Shown here: piece by piece, positions 9,284 to 18,045 of the stretch
How positions within the stretch are numbered: the stretch's first letter is position 1
Layout: each line of letters starts with the position of its first letter
Source of the DNA: Spirosoma sp. KCTC 42546
GTDB lineage: Bacteria; Bacteroidota; Bacteroidia; Cytophagales; Spirosomataceae
NCBI RefSeq assembly: GCF_006965485.1
Contig: NZ_CP041360.1
Coordinates: 1,550,001-1,614,000 of the forward strand
Length of the DNA: 64,000 nucleotides
Direction: 5' to 3'
The notes under the pieces: generated by a model
Databases searched by the model: none
Seen by the model: the letters and a program-made list of their open reading frames with translations, nothing else
What the model was told of the DNA's origin: nothing
Program-made: the position numbers and the translations under genes

Positions 9284-12200
9284 ATGCTGAACGCCATTAT
9301 CCATTTTTCAATTCATAACAAACTCATCATTGGGTTTCTAACACTGGCGCTGGTAGTTTGGGGCGGTTGGTCGGCTACGCAACTGCCGATTGATGCCGTG
9401 CCCGACATTACCAACAACCAGGTGCAGGTCATTACCAGCAGCCCATCGCTGGCGGCCGAAGATATCGAACGACTTGTAACCTTTCCAGTCGAAGTAGGGC
9501 TTTCCAACATACCCGGTCTCATTGAAATTAGGTCGTTTTCGCGCTTTGGCCTGTCTATCGTAACGGTCGTTTTTAGTGATGCCACCGACGTGTACTGGGC
9601 ACGACAGCAGATTGCCGAGCGGCTACAGAACGTAACGACCCAGATTCCGCCAGGTGTGGGTACGCCCGCGATGGCCCCCGTAACAACCGGCCTGGGCGAA
9701 ATTTTCCAATACACCGTCGTACCTAAAAAGGGCTACGAAAGCAAGTATTCTCTCGCCGATCTGCGTACGATTCAGGACTGGATTATCCGCCGGGGACTGC
9801 TTGGTACGCCCGGTGTGGCCGATGTTAGTGGGTTCGGTGGCTTGCTTAAACAATACGAAATTGCGGTTGACCCCGACCGACTGCGGAGTATGGGCGTCAC
9901 CATCAATGACCTGTTCACGGCCCTTCAACAGAACAACCAGAATACGGGCGGTGCCTATATCGACAAGAAACCCAATGCTTTCTTTATCCGCTCTGATGGC
10001 CTGATTGGCTCCACCGATGACATTGCCAACATCATGGTGCGGCTGAATGACCAGCACTTGCCCGTTCGGGTGCGCGATGTGGCTCAGGTGCGGATGGGGT
10101 CGGCGGTGCGCTATGGGGCCGTAACACGCAACGGACAGGGCGAAACCGTTGGGGCAATTGTGATGATGATCAAAGGCGGAAACTCGTCGGAAGTGATCAA
10201 GGATGTAAAAAACAAGATCGCTGAAATCAGAAAAACACTGCCTGAAGGTGTCCAGATTATACCGTTTCTGGATCGAACCAAAATGGTCAACAGCGCAATC
10301 GGTACGGTTGAACGCAACCTGCTGGAAGGGGCCATTATCGTCATTTTCGTGCTGGTACTACTGCTGGGAAATTGGCGGGCGGGCGTGGTGGTGGCATCGG
10401 TTATTCCGCTGGCGTTGCTCTTCGCTATTTCAATGATGAATCTCTTTGGCGTATCGGGCAACTTGATGAGCCTTGGCGCTATCGACTTCGGCCTGATTGT
10501 CGATGGGGCCGTTATTATTGTAGAAGCCACCCTGCACCACATTCTCCTGCGCAATAAGGACCAGACCCTCACGCAGGAGCAAATGGATGATGAAGTGTTC
10601 GGAGCTGCCAGCCGGATTCGGTCGTCGGCCGCTTTTGGAGAAATTATTATTCTGATTGTGTACCTGCCTATTCTGGCATTATCGGGCGTGGAAGGGAAAA
10701 TGTTTCGGCCTATGGCGCTGACGGTTGCGTTTGCGATTCTCGGCGCGTTTATCCTGTCGCTGACCTACGTGCCCATGATCTCATCGTTGCTGCTGGACAA
10801 AAAAGTCGCCCACAAAAACACGTTTTCGGATAAGCTGATGAAGCAAATCCAGCGATTCTACGAACCAGCTCTACTGTGGTCGTTGCGGCACCGATTACCT
10901 ATTTTACTGAGTGCCGTGGGCCTGTTGGCACTGGCGGGATTTCTATTTAGCCGGATGGGGGGCGAATTTATCCCCCAGCTCGACGAAGGCGATTTTGCCG
11001 TCGATACCCGGACGCTGACAGGTAGCTCGTTATCCGAAACAGTCGATGCGACACTCAAGGCCGAACGGATTCTGCTCAAACAGTTTCCTGAAGTAGAGCA
11101 GGTAGTCGCTAAAATTGGTTCCGGCGAAATTCCAACTGACCCCATGGCCATTGAAGCCGCCGATCAGATGGTGATTCTGAAACCCAGAGATCAATGGACA
11201 TCCGCCAAAACACGTGACGAACTGGCGGGGAAAATGGCCGAGGCTTTATCTGTAATTCCGGGCGTAACCTTTGGCTTTCAGCAGCCCGTTCAGATGCGAT
11301 TTAACGAACTGATGACGGGTGCGCGGCAGGATGTGGCCCTGAAAATTTACGGGGATGATCTCAATCAATTGGAAAAACTGGCCGGTCGGGTGGGCACGAT
11401 TATCCGGAAGATCGACGGCGCTAAAGACTTATACGTGGAGCAGGTAGCAGGACTAGCGCAGATTCTGATCAAACTGGACCGAAATCAGATTGCCCGTTTT
11501 GGGCTGAATGTAGCCGATGTAAACCGAACGATCAACACAGCCTTTGCGGGTCAATCGGCCGGGCTGGTGTTTGAGGGCGAAAAACGCTTCGATCTGGTGG
11601 TTCGCCTTGCCGCCGACAAACGGCAGAGCATCGAGGATATTCAGAACGTATACATTGCCACACCAACGGGCCAGCAGATTCCGCTATCGGAAGTTGCGAA
11701 GGTAACGATGGAGCAGGCACCTAACCAGATTCAGCGTGACGATACACACCGACGCATTACGCTGGGTTTCAACGTGCGCGGGCGAGATGTGGAGAGCATC
11801 GTGACTGAGCTTCGGCAGAAAGTGGATCAGCAGATTAAGTTTCCGGCAGGTTACTATGTTACCTACGGTGGGCAGTTTCAGAACTTGATCGATGCCAAGC
11901 AACGGTTGAGTATTGCCGTTCCTATTGCACTGGCGCTGATTTTTGCGCTCCTGTTTTTTACGTTTGATTCTGTCCGGCAAAGCCTCCTGATTTTTATGGC
12001 TATTCCGATGGCGGCTATTGGGGGCGTATTTGCCCTACTACTGCGCGGGATGCCCTTTAGTATCTCGGCGGGTGTTGGTTTTATCGCTCTTTTCGGGGTA
12101 TCGGTACTGAACGGTATTGTCCTGATTGCCGAATTCAACCGACTTCGGCATGAGGAAGGCCTAACCGATATGATCGAAATTATTCGGAAAGGAGCGGAGG

Positions 12201-13684
12201 TTCGTTTAAGACCCGTAATCATGACGGCTCTTGTGGCATCATTCGGCTTTATTCCGATGGCGGTTTCCAACTCGGCAGGAGCGGAGGTGCAGAAACCATT
12301 GGCCACGGTCGTCATCGGCGGGCTGTTAACAGCGACCTTACTAACGCTGATTATTTTACCAATTCTGTATTCGCTGATGGAAAAGAAATCGCTGGAGCGA
12401 GAGGCCAAAGCCACTGATAAACAACCAAAAAAGAAAACAACTTCCATTGCTACAATCATCTTGCTTATGCTGGCAGCTTCAACAACCGGCTGGTCGCAGA
12501 TGGCACCGATGCAGGCCATTACCCTCGATCAGGCGTTGCAACAGGCCACTACCCGTAATGCGCAGATCCAGCTATCCGGGCTGAATGTGAGCCAGCAGCA
12601 GGCTTTGCGCCGGACTGCCTATGATGCAGGTCGGTTATCGGTAGTAGGAATGTTGGGGCAGTATAACAGTCGCCGGTTTGATAATAACCTGACAGTTACA
12701 CAGACCATTCCGAACCCGACGCTGATGCGCCGACTGGCCGATCTAAACGATCAAACAGTTTCGGCTCGTCAGCTCGAAGGGCTCGTGACGCGGAATGATG
12801 TGCAATATCAGGTGAAGTCAACTTATTACGATCTGGTGTATCTGCAACAGAAAACGCGCTTATACCATCAGCAGGATACGATTCTGACTGAGTTTGTCAA
12901 AGCCGCTAACCTGCGCTATCGGGTGGGGGAAACTGGAAGCCTCGAAAAAGCGACCGCCGAGAGCCAACTGGCTGATCAACGGGTACGGCTGGCACAGAAC
13001 GAAAGTAATCAAACCGCCACTCGAACGCGCTTGCAAACGCTACTGTACCGTAATGAGCCAGTCAGCATCCCAGAGCAGGAACTGCCCAAACTGACGTTGC
13101 TGATACCTACCGATAGTACGGCACTTGCTCAAAATCCACTCCTGCGGCAGTTACAGCAGCAAATTCGCGTTGCTCAGGAATCCCGCTCTGTGGAACAGGC
13201 GCGGCTCAAACCCGATTTTCTGGTCGGCATTTTCTCCCAAACCCTCACCGGGAGCCAGTTGATCGATGGGCAGGAGCTGTACTTTGGGCCGGGTTACCGA
13301 TTTTACGGTGGCCAGATTGGGGTGACGTTTCCGTTATTGAGCGGAGCCGGGCGGGCACGGGTCGAAGCCGCCCGCGTTGGGGAGCAACTCGCCCAGACGC
13401 AACTGCAAAGCCAGAAACTGGCGCTTCAGCAACAGATTACTCAGGCCGTTACCCAATACGGGCAATATCGCGATGCGTTGGCCTATTACGAGCAGAACGG
13501 ACTGGCGCAGGCACAACTGATCCAGACCAAAGCCCGGCAGGCGTTCAGTGGGGGTGATATTGGTTACGTCGAATTTTCGCTGGCCATTCAGCAGGCGCTT
13601 ACGATTCGCCTGAACTACCTCGATCTGCTCAATCAATACAATCAATCTGTTTTATACATTAACTACCTGGCTGGCAATCCCTAA
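9284..13684 (+). CDS. cusA: CusA/CzcA heavy-metal RND pump fused to a TolC-family outer membrane domain
   Basis: The protein has 1466 residues, against about 1040 for a normal CusA. Residues 1-1045 are a complete HME-type RND pump: the first helix at about 14-30, the TM4 motif DFGLIVDGAVIIVE at about 401-414, two large periplasmic loops and twelve helices. A second hydrophobic stretch at about 1048-1070 (SIATIILLMLAASTTGWSQ) looks like an internal signal, and residues 1073-1466 match a TolC family outer membrane factor (ITLDQALQQATTRNAQIQL and repeated coiled-coil helices). The assembly would export Cu, Ag, Zn, Co or Cd from the periplasm across the outer membrane with the CusB partner encoded 19 bp downstream. 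Whether the chain stays whole or is cut at the internal signal cannot be told from sequence. Confidence 0.93.
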   Translation: MLNAIIHFSIHNKLIIGFLTLALVVWGGWSATQLPIDAVPDITNNQVQVITSSPSLAAEDIERLVTFPVEVGLSNIPGLIEIRSFSRFGLSIVTVVFSDATDVYWARQQIAERLQNVTTQIPPGVGTPAMAPVTTGLGEIFQYTVVPKKGYESKYSLADLRTIQDWIIRRGLLGTPGVADVSGFGGLLKQYEIAVDPDRLRSMGVTINDLFTALQQNNQNTGGAYIDKKPNAFFIRSDGLIGSTDDIANIMVRLNDQHLPVRVRDVAQVRMGSAVRYGAVTRNGQGETVGAIVMMIKGGNSSEVIKDVKNKIAEIRKTLPEGVQIIPFLDRTKMVNSAIGTVERNLLEGAIIVIFVLVLLLGNWRAGVVVASVIPLALLFAISMMNLFGVSGNLMSLGAIDFGLIVDGAVIIVEATLHHILLRNKDQTLTQEQMDDEVFGAASRIRSSAAFGEIIILIVYLPILALSGVEGKMFRPMALTVAFAILGAFILSLTYVPMISSLLLDKKVAHKNTFSDKLMKQIQRFYEPALLWSLRHRLPILLSAVGLLALAGFLFSRMGGEFIPQLDEGDFAVDTRTLTGSSLSETVDATLKAERILLKQFPEVEQVVAKIGSGEIPTDPMAIEAADQMVILKPRDQWTSAKTRDELAGKMAEALSVIPGVTFGFQQPVQMRFNELMTGARQDVALKIYGDDLNQLEKLAGRVGTIIRKIDGAKDLYVEQVAGLAQILIKLDRNQIARFGLNVADVNRTINTAFAGQSAGLVFEGEKRFDLVVRLAADKRQSIEDIQNVYIATPTGQQIPLSEVAKVTMEQAPNQIQRDDTHRRITLGFNVRGRDVESIVTELRQKVDQQIKFPAGYYVTYGGQFQNLIDAKQRLSIAVPIALALIFALLFFTFDSVRQSLLIFMAIPMAAIGGVFALLLRGMPFSISAGVGFIALFGVSVLNGIVLIAEFNRLRHEEGLTDMIEIIRKGAEVRLRPVIMTALVASFGFIPMAVSNSAGAEVQKPLATVVIGGLLTATLLTLIILPILYSLMEKKSLEREAKATDKQPKKKTTSIATIILLMLAASTTGWSQMAPMQAITLDQALQQATTRNAQIQLSGLNVSQQQALRRTAYDAGRLSVVGMLGQYNSRRFDNNLTVTQTIPNPTLMRRLADLNDQTVSARQLEGLVTRNDVQYQVKSTYYDLVYLQQKTRLYHQQDTILTEFVKAANLRYRVGETGSLEKATAESQLADQRVRLAQNESNQTATRTRLQTLLYRNEPVSIPEQELPKLTLLIPTDSTALAQNPLLRQLQQQIRVAQESRSVEQARLKPDFLVGIFSQTLTGSQLIDGQELYFGPGYRFYGGQIGVTFPLLSGAGRARVEAARVGEQLAQTQLQSQKLALQQQITQAVTQYGQYRDALAYYEQNGLAQAQLIQTKARQAFSGGDIGYVEFSLAIQQALTIRLNYLDLLNQYNQSVLYINYLAGNP

Positions 13685-13703
13685 GCTACCCGTGTACCCT
13701 CAT

Positions 13704-14933
13704 ATGACATCCATTCATTCATCGATTCGTTTTGCCCAGCTTATGCTGCTGATGATCAGTAGTCTGGCCGGATTGTCGGCTTGTCAGTCTGCCGAAAAAG
13801 CCAGCGCTGGTACAGAGTCTGAAAAATCTTCTGATTCTACCGCTTCGGCGGATTCTGCCCCCAAACCCGGTGATCCGGTTCGGGTTGCCCTGACGCAGGC
13901 ACAATACAACGTGGCTGCCATTCAACTCGGCCAACCTACGCCCCGTACGCTCAGCACCACCCTTAAAGTGAACGGTTCGCTCGATGTACCAGCTCAGAAT
14001 CAGGTATCTGTCTCGGTGCCTTTTGGTGGCTACATCCGAAAAATCGACCTGGAACCGGGTATGCGGATTCGTAAAGGACAGACGCTGGTTGTGCTCGAAA
14101 ATCCGGAATACATTCAGTTTCAGCAGGACTATCTGGACACAAAAGCCAAGCTGGAATACGCCGATCTGGAATTTGCCCGCCAGCAGGAATTAAGTCGGGA
14201 GAATGTGAACGCCCTAAAGGTGTTTCAGCAAACTCGCGCCAACCGGCAGAGTCTGCAGGCTCAACTGGCAGGTATGGGCCAGCGACTGGCTTTGCTGCAC
14301 ATCAATCCGGCCACACTAACCCCCGACCGACTGACGCGTACGATTACCATTCCCTCGCCGGTATCGGGTTTCGTGACGGATGTGCCCGTTAACAATGGCC
14401 GGTATCTGAATCCCTCCGATGTATTGGTTCAAATTACGGACCTCACCCACCCGCACGTTCGGCTGAGTATTTTCGAGAAAGATATTAGTCGGATTCACGT
14501 GGGCCAGATTGTGCGGTTTGGGATGGGTGGCGATGCCACGTTAGCGCACCGGGGCCAAATTTTCCTGATCGGTAAAGCCATCGCTGCCGACCGGACCATT
14601 TCGATATTGGCTCACCCCGATGGCTATTCGGATGATTATATTCCGGGTGGCTACATATCGGCCCAGATCGATGTGAAAACCCAACCGTTGCCCGCCTTGC
14701 CCGAAGAAGCGATCGTTAATTTCGGCGGCAAAAATTACGTTTATATACTGGAGAAAAAGGAAGCCAACCCAGCAACCTATCAGTTTCGCCAAGTTGAAGT
14801 GAAGCCTGGCGTGCGGGAAAGCGGGTACGTAGCGATAACCCTGCCTGCTGATATTGATCCAAAACAAACCCCAATTGTGGTTAAAGGGGCTTATAATCTG
14901 TTGGCCAAATTGAATAATAGCGAAGAGGAGTAG
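13704..14933 (+). CDS. cusB: RND efflux periplasmic adaptor (CusB/CzcB family) lipoprotein
   Basis: I chose the ATG at 13704 over an in-frame GTG at 13692 because it gives a compact lipoprotein signal: a hydrophobic core followed by LSAC, with Cys as lipid anchor near residue 28. The mature protein shows the membrane fusion order of barrel-sandwich hybrid (VSVPFGGYIRKIDLEPG), alpha-helical hairpin (about 145-200), beta-barrel and membrane-proximal domain. It links the RND pump to the outer membrane channel. The gene follows the pump gene closely and is surely co-transcribed. Its last codons (GAG GAG TAG) lie inside a 35-bp perfect palindrome. Confidence 0.9.
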   Translation: MTSIHSSIRFAQLMLLMISSLAGLSACQSAEKASAGTESEKSSDSTASADSAPKPGDPVRVALTQAQYNVAAIQLGQPTPRTLSTTLKVNGSLDVPAQNQVSVSVPFGGYIRKIDLEPGMRIRKGQTLVVLENPEYIQFQQDYLDTKAKLEYADLEFARQQELSRENVNALKVFQQTRANRQSLQAQLAGMGQRLALLHINPATLTPDRLTRTITIPSPVSGFVTDVPVNNGRYLNPSDVLVQITDLTHPHVRLSIFEKDISRIHVGQIVRFGMGGDATLAHRGQIFLIGKAIAADRTISILAHPDGYSDDYIPGGYISAQIDVKTQPLPALPEEAIVNFGGKNYVYILEKKEANPATYQFRQVEVKPGVRESGYVAITLPADIDPKQTPIVVKGAYNLLAKLNNSEEE

Positions 14934-14997
14934 TCATAATTTTCCGTGGTGTCAGATGGAAGCATCTGACACCACGGAAAATTATGACTACTCCTCT
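14924..14997. repeat. Perfect 35-bp inverted repeat spanning two gene ends
   Basis: Arms 14924-14958 and 14963-14997 are exact reverse complements around a GAAG loop. The left arm includes the last two codons and stop of cusB; the right arm includes the last two codons and stop of the convergent hepT remnant. As RNA it would form a very stable hairpin from either strand and could end both transcripts. Confidence 0.95.
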
Positions 14998-15327
14998 AGT
15001 TTTCGAAGGTTATCTAACAAAGTTTCTACTTCTATCAATAGATCAACCACTGTATACTTTGCCGTTTGCCAGACTAAGGTGAGATCAACATTCAGGTAAT
15101 CATGAATAAGCCGATCTCTGAAACCAGCCGGGGATATGAGGATAGCGCTCGCGAAAGGCCATTGATAAGCGTTTCGTTGCTTCTCCCATAACCTCAAACT
15201 GCCGAATACAGGCATCCTGAACCATGGATTGTTGGATGAAATCCGTTTCGGAAAGATCATCAACGTAGCTAATGATGCTGTTTAGGCAGGTTTCAATATG
15301 TTCTAGATAAACCAGATCAGACTTCAT
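14988..15327 (-). pseudogene. hepT: HepT-like toxin gene, frameshifted
   Basis: Two overlapping frames together encode one HepT/DUF86 protein. The first (from ATG 15327) gives the N-terminal helices (SDLVYLEHIETCLNSIISY, then QFEVMGEATKRLS) and goes out of frame after YPHIP; the second gives AGFRDRLIHDYLNVDL to the end. RDRLIHDY is the family Rx4HxY motif, including the Tyr that MntA modifies. HepT proteins usually have about four residues (a W-x-x-I pattern) between the YPxIP and AGFR parts; here only one base separates them, so an 11-base deletion is the simplest explanation. The frame-one product stops about 17 codons later, without the active motif. A sequencing error is possible but would have to be an 11-base one. 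Confidence 0.8.
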
Positions 15328-15610
15328 AAATTACCTGTAAGTCGCTGGCAATTGATTCCTGAACACGCGGATTCGACCGTTTAAGTGCGTTTTCGGTCAC
15401 TAAATCAATGTGAACGCCTAAGGCATCTTCCAGGGTGTCCCAGACGTTCATAAGCTTGATTAAGTCCATTGGAACGCCAAAGTTTACCAGCAGATCCAAA
15501 TCGCTATCGGGCTTATTGTCACCTCGTGCATACGAACCAAATACGCCAATTCGGGTAGGCTGATAGGGGAGCAGATGCGTAATAATCTGCTGTGTTTGCT
15601 GGGGTGTCAT
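15317..15610 (-). CDS. mntA: MntA-type nucleotidyltransferase antitoxin
   Basis: This 97-residue minimal nucleotidyltransferase carries GSYARGDNKPDSDLDLLV (about 26-43), the GSx10DxD signature. In HepT-MntA toxin-antitoxin pairs MntA adds AMP to a Tyr of HepT and silences it. The gene overlaps the hepT start by 11 bases, the usual antitoxin-first operon order. MntA itself looks intact although its partner is frameshifted. Confidence 0.88.
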   Translation of the reverse strand: MTPQQTQQIITHLLPYQPTRIGVFGSYARGDNKPDSDLDLLVNFGVPMDLIKLMNVWDTLEDALGVHIDLVTENALKRSNPRVQESIASDLQVIYEV

Positions 15611-15786
15611 GCTGGTATTTACGTTTGGTACTACAAAGATAACTGTTTTCCTGCTTGCCAGTTTTTAGCTAATTTTTATAGCTTCTTCATTGCCAGATGG
15701 CATCCTGATCAACAAATACCGTACTTTGGCGGTTAATTTCCTCATCCATCAATCAGTCATAGCCGCTTGTGCGGTTAATTTCCTGT

Positions 15787-16782
15787 ATGCTATATCCGCT
15801 GACGTTCAAAACCATTTTTAAAGAAAAAATCTGGGGAGGCCAGAAAATCAAAACCATTCTGGAGAAAGACTTCTCCGGATCGCCGGACCGTCCCCTGCCC
15901 AACTGTGGCGAAACCTGGGAAGTCTCCGATGTAGAAGGCAACGTGTCCATTGTGAACGAAGGTAGTTTACAAGGCAAATCGCTGCACGAGCTGGTGGAGG
16001 AATACAAAGGTGAACTGGTTGGCAAACACGTGTACGAACAGTACGGGAATCGGTTTCCGCTGCTAGTAAAATTTATCGATGCCAATGATGACCTTTCTAT
16101 TCAGGTTCACCCGGACGATGAGCTGGCTAAAAAGCGCAAAAGCGGTTTCGGTAAAACCGAGATGTGGTACATCATGCAGGCCGACGAAGGCGCAAAGCTC
16201 AACTCGGGTTTCAATCGCGAGCTTACTAAAGATGAGTACGTAAAAGCCGTAGCCGACAATACCATTCAGGACCTGTTGAATATTGAAACGGCCAAACCCG
16301 GCGATGTATTCTTCCTGCCTGCCGGTCGGGTTCACTACATTGGGAAGGGCCTGTTGCTTGCTGAAATCCAGCAAACCTCCGACACAACCTATCGAATTTA
16401 TGACTTCGATCGTGTGGATGCCACCACCGGTCAGAAGCGTGAACTCCATACCGAACTGGCCGTCGATGCCATTAATTATCATCATTACGATCATTATAAA
16501 ACCCAGTACGACAAAAAGTTAAATGAGAGCGTCAACGTTGTAAAAAGTGATTATTTCATAACCAACGTATTGAATTTCAACGAGGAAGTCGCTCAAGATT
16601 ACTCGCGCATCGACTCGTTTGTGATTCTGATTTGCGTGGCGGGTGGACTAACCATCGAAACGCAGGGCGGCTACAGCTTATCCCTCAAAATGGGCCAGTG
16701 CGCGCTGATTCCCGCATCGGTCAATAACCTGACGCTGATTCCCGATGGCGACATGACGGTTCTGGAAACGTATGTACCGTAA
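15787..16782 (+). CDS. manA: Mannose-6-phosphate isomerase, class I type
   Basis: I start the protein at ATG 15787 (MLYPLTF), not at the in-frame GTG 18 bases earlier, because the family begins with this LxPLxF segment. The 331-residue product shows the zinc cupin motifs SIQVHPDDE and KTEMWYIM (about 105-130) and LPAGRVHYIGKG (about 183). It interconverts mannose 6-phosphate and fructose 6-phosphate, feeding GDP-mannose, GDP-fucose and surface glycans. The gene stands alone. A 14-bp direct repeat (15729-15742 and 15771-15784) precedes the start. Confidence 0.92.
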   Translation: MLYPLTFKTIFKEKIWGGQKIKTILEKDFSGSPDRPLPNCGETWEVSDVEGNVSIVNEGSLQGKSLHELVEEYKGELVGKHVYEQYGNRFPLLVKFIDANDDLSIQVHPDDELAKKRKSGFGKTEMWYIMQADEGAKLNSGFNRELTKDEYVKAVADNTIQDLLNIETAKPGDVFFLPAGRVHYIGKGLLLAEIQQTSDTTYRIYDFDRVDATTGQKRELHTELAVDAINYHHYDHYKTQYDKKLNESVNVVKSDYFITNVLNFNEEVAQDYSRIDSFVILICVAGGLTIETQGGYSLSLKMGQCALIPASVNNLTLIPDGDMTVLETYVP

Positions 16783-16878
16783 CCGGGATTTATATGATTT
16801 GACTGATTTTTTATGATTAACAGAGATGCCTTTTCACCTTTAATCAACAGAATCAGTTAAATCATATAAATCCAGGTT
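16781..16878. repeat. Imperfect 40-bp inverted repeat between manA and rhaM
   Basis: The left arm 16781-16820 (starting AACCGGGATTTATATGATTT) pairs with 16840-16878 with only a few mismatches. It begins in the manA stop codon and ends just before the next gene. Both genes are on the same strand. Confidence 0.8.
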
Positions 16879-16883
16879 CAGAT

Positions 16884-17210
16884 ATGCGCTATTGCCTTGC
16901 CCTTGATCTTAAAGATGACCCGGCCCTGATTGCCGAATATGAACAGTACCACAAACGGCTCCGGCCTGAAATTGAAGCTAGTATTCGCGAGTCGGGCATA
17001 ACCGATATGCAGCTTTACCGCATTGGTAATCGGCTGTTTATGATTATGGAGACCGACGAGACATTTTCCTTCGAAGCGAAAGCTGCCGCCGATGCCGCCA
17101 ATCCGAACGTTCAGGAGTGGGAGAACCTGATGTGGGGTTATCAGCAAGCGTTGCCGATGGCGAAACCGGGAGAGAAATGGGTGCTGATGGATCGTATTTT
17201 TAAGCTTTGA
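16884..17210 (+). CDS. rhaM: L-rhamnose mutarotase family protein
   Basis: The 108-residue protein fits the full length of the L-rhamnose mutarotase family: RYCLALDLKDD at the start, YHKRLRPEIEASIRESGI with the conserved His, and the C-terminal ending WVLMDRIFKL. The enzyme speeds the alpha/beta interconversion of L-rhamnose (some relatives act on L-fucose). No rhamnose catabolic genes are nearby, and a fucosidase is 8 kb away, so the physiological sugar is open. The ATG follows the hairpin by five bases, and a strong terminator follows the gene. Confidence 0.85.
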   Translation: MRYCLALDLKDDPALIAEYEQYHKRLRPEIEASIRESGITDMQLYRIGNRLFMIMETDETFSFEAKAAADAANPNVQEWENLMWGYQQALPMAKPGEKWVLMDRIFKL

Positions 17211-17261
17211 TTTCTGCGAAACAGGCACGGGTAAATACCCGTACCAGAGACGTATTCAACC

Positions 17262-17296
17262 TCCGAGCCTCAACTGAGGCTCGGATTTTATTTCTT
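17262..17296 (+). terminator. Intrinsic terminator after rhaM
   Basis: TCCGAGCCTCA (17262-17272) and TGAGGCTCGGA (17275-17285) form a GC-rich stem followed by TTTTATTTCTT. This is a classic rho-independent terminator. Confidence 0.85.
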
Positions 17297-17313
17297 AAAA
17301 TTGTAAAATAAAC

Positions 17314-17344
17314 TTGACATAATGAAAAACTAGCTTTACATTTG
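17314..17344 (+). promoter_or_regulatory. Bacteroidota-type promoter for the membrane protein/XRE/zeta run
   Basis: TTG at 17314-17316 and TACATTTG at 17337-17344 are 20 bp apart, matching the -33/-7 pattern with TAnnTTTG. CTTTACAT occurs at 17334-17341 and again at 17359-17366, a direct repeat with 25-bp pitch overlapping the promoter, which is a candidate operator for the XRE protein encoded downstream. Confidence 0.6.
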
Positions 17345-17370
17345 ATGTGTCAAACAAACTTTACATATTC

Positions 17371-17844
17371 ATGAAGACAAAATGGCTTTTTCCGCATCGT
17401 TTCCGGCTGATTGGCTGGTTGATTTTCGTTCCGTCAACAATTCTGGGCTTGGCGGCTTTGTACGCTGATTTTAAGATTAGCTGGTTAACTGCCAGCTGGC
17501 TGAGTGAGTCAATGACGATAACATCGGGTAATTCGATAACGCACTTAATGGATAATCAGGATCTGACTGACGAAATAGCGGCAATTGGCGTAATCGTTGG
17601 GTTATTATTGATCGCCTTTTCGCGTGAGAAAGTAGAAGATGAAATGATTAGCCAACTACGACTGGAAGCTCTACAATGGAGTGTTTATGCCAACTATATC
17701 ATTCTGGCAATTGCTATTTTGACAGTCTATGATACCGCTTTTTTTAACGTCATGATCTACAATATGTTCACGATTCTGCTGGTCTTCATTTGCCGGTTTC
17801 GTTGGCTTCTCTACCGGAACAACCATCAAATACTGGCTCTATGA
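17371..17844 (+). CDS. Membrane protein paired with an XRE regulator
   Basis: I use the ATG at 17371; a GTG at 17347 sits three bases after the -7 element and so is too close to be translated. The 157-residue product has four likely membrane spans: about 10-30, a second near 68-82, then near 103-120 and 126-145. I do not recognise a named domain. The stop overlaps the start of the XRE gene (ATGA), so the two are translationally coupled. Membrane protein plus XRE pairs are common in Bacteroidota, and the membrane protein may sense the envelope and modulate the regulator; this is inference. Confidence 0.75.
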   Translation: MKTKWLFPHRFRLIGWLIFVPSTILGLAALYADFKISWLTASWLSESMTITSGNSITHLMDNQDLTDEIAAIGVIVGLLLIAFSREKVEDEMISQLRLEALQWSVYANYIILAIAILTVYDTAFFNVMIYNMFTILLVFICRFRWLLYRNNHQILAL

Positions 17845-18041
17845 AAAACCGACTTAAAGTAGAGCGGGCTGAACAAAACCTATCCCAGGCCGACCTGGCC
17901 GACCGCATTGGCGTAAGTCGACAAACAATTAACTCGATTGAAACGGGACGCTATGTGCCGTCAACCATTTTGTCACTAAAACTGGCACAGGTGTTCGGTA
18001 AACCTGTAGAGTATATCTTTACGCTCGAAGAGACCGATTGA
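17841..18041 (+). CDS. XRE-family helix-turn-helix regulator
   Basis: The 66-residue protein is a single Cro/CI-type HTH: LSQADLADRIGVSRQTINSI is helices 2-3, followed by GRYVPSTILSLKLAQVFG. The ATG at 17841 overlaps the previous stop, which decides the start over longer in-frame options. The ATG of the zeta-like gene lies four bases after its stop. It probably represses the promoter at 17314-17344. In PezAT systems an HTH antitoxin precedes a zeta toxin, so an antitoxin role is also possible, but the usual C-terminal antitoxin part is missing here. Confidence 0.88.
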   Translation: MKNRLKVERAEQNLSQADLADRIGVSRQTINSIETGRYVPSTILSLKLAQVFGKPVEYIFTLEETD

Positions 18042-18045
18042 GACA

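Noticed and set aside
11878..12519. 213-codon open frame on the minus strand inside the RND pump gene
   Set aside because: It is antisense to a strongly conserved pump, its translation is low-complexity Ser/Ile/Arg, and it has no family resemblance. It is a shadow of codon bias.
16063..16494. 143-codon minus-strand frame within manA
   Set aside because: Antisense to conserved mannose-6-phosphate isomerase motifs; no independent support.
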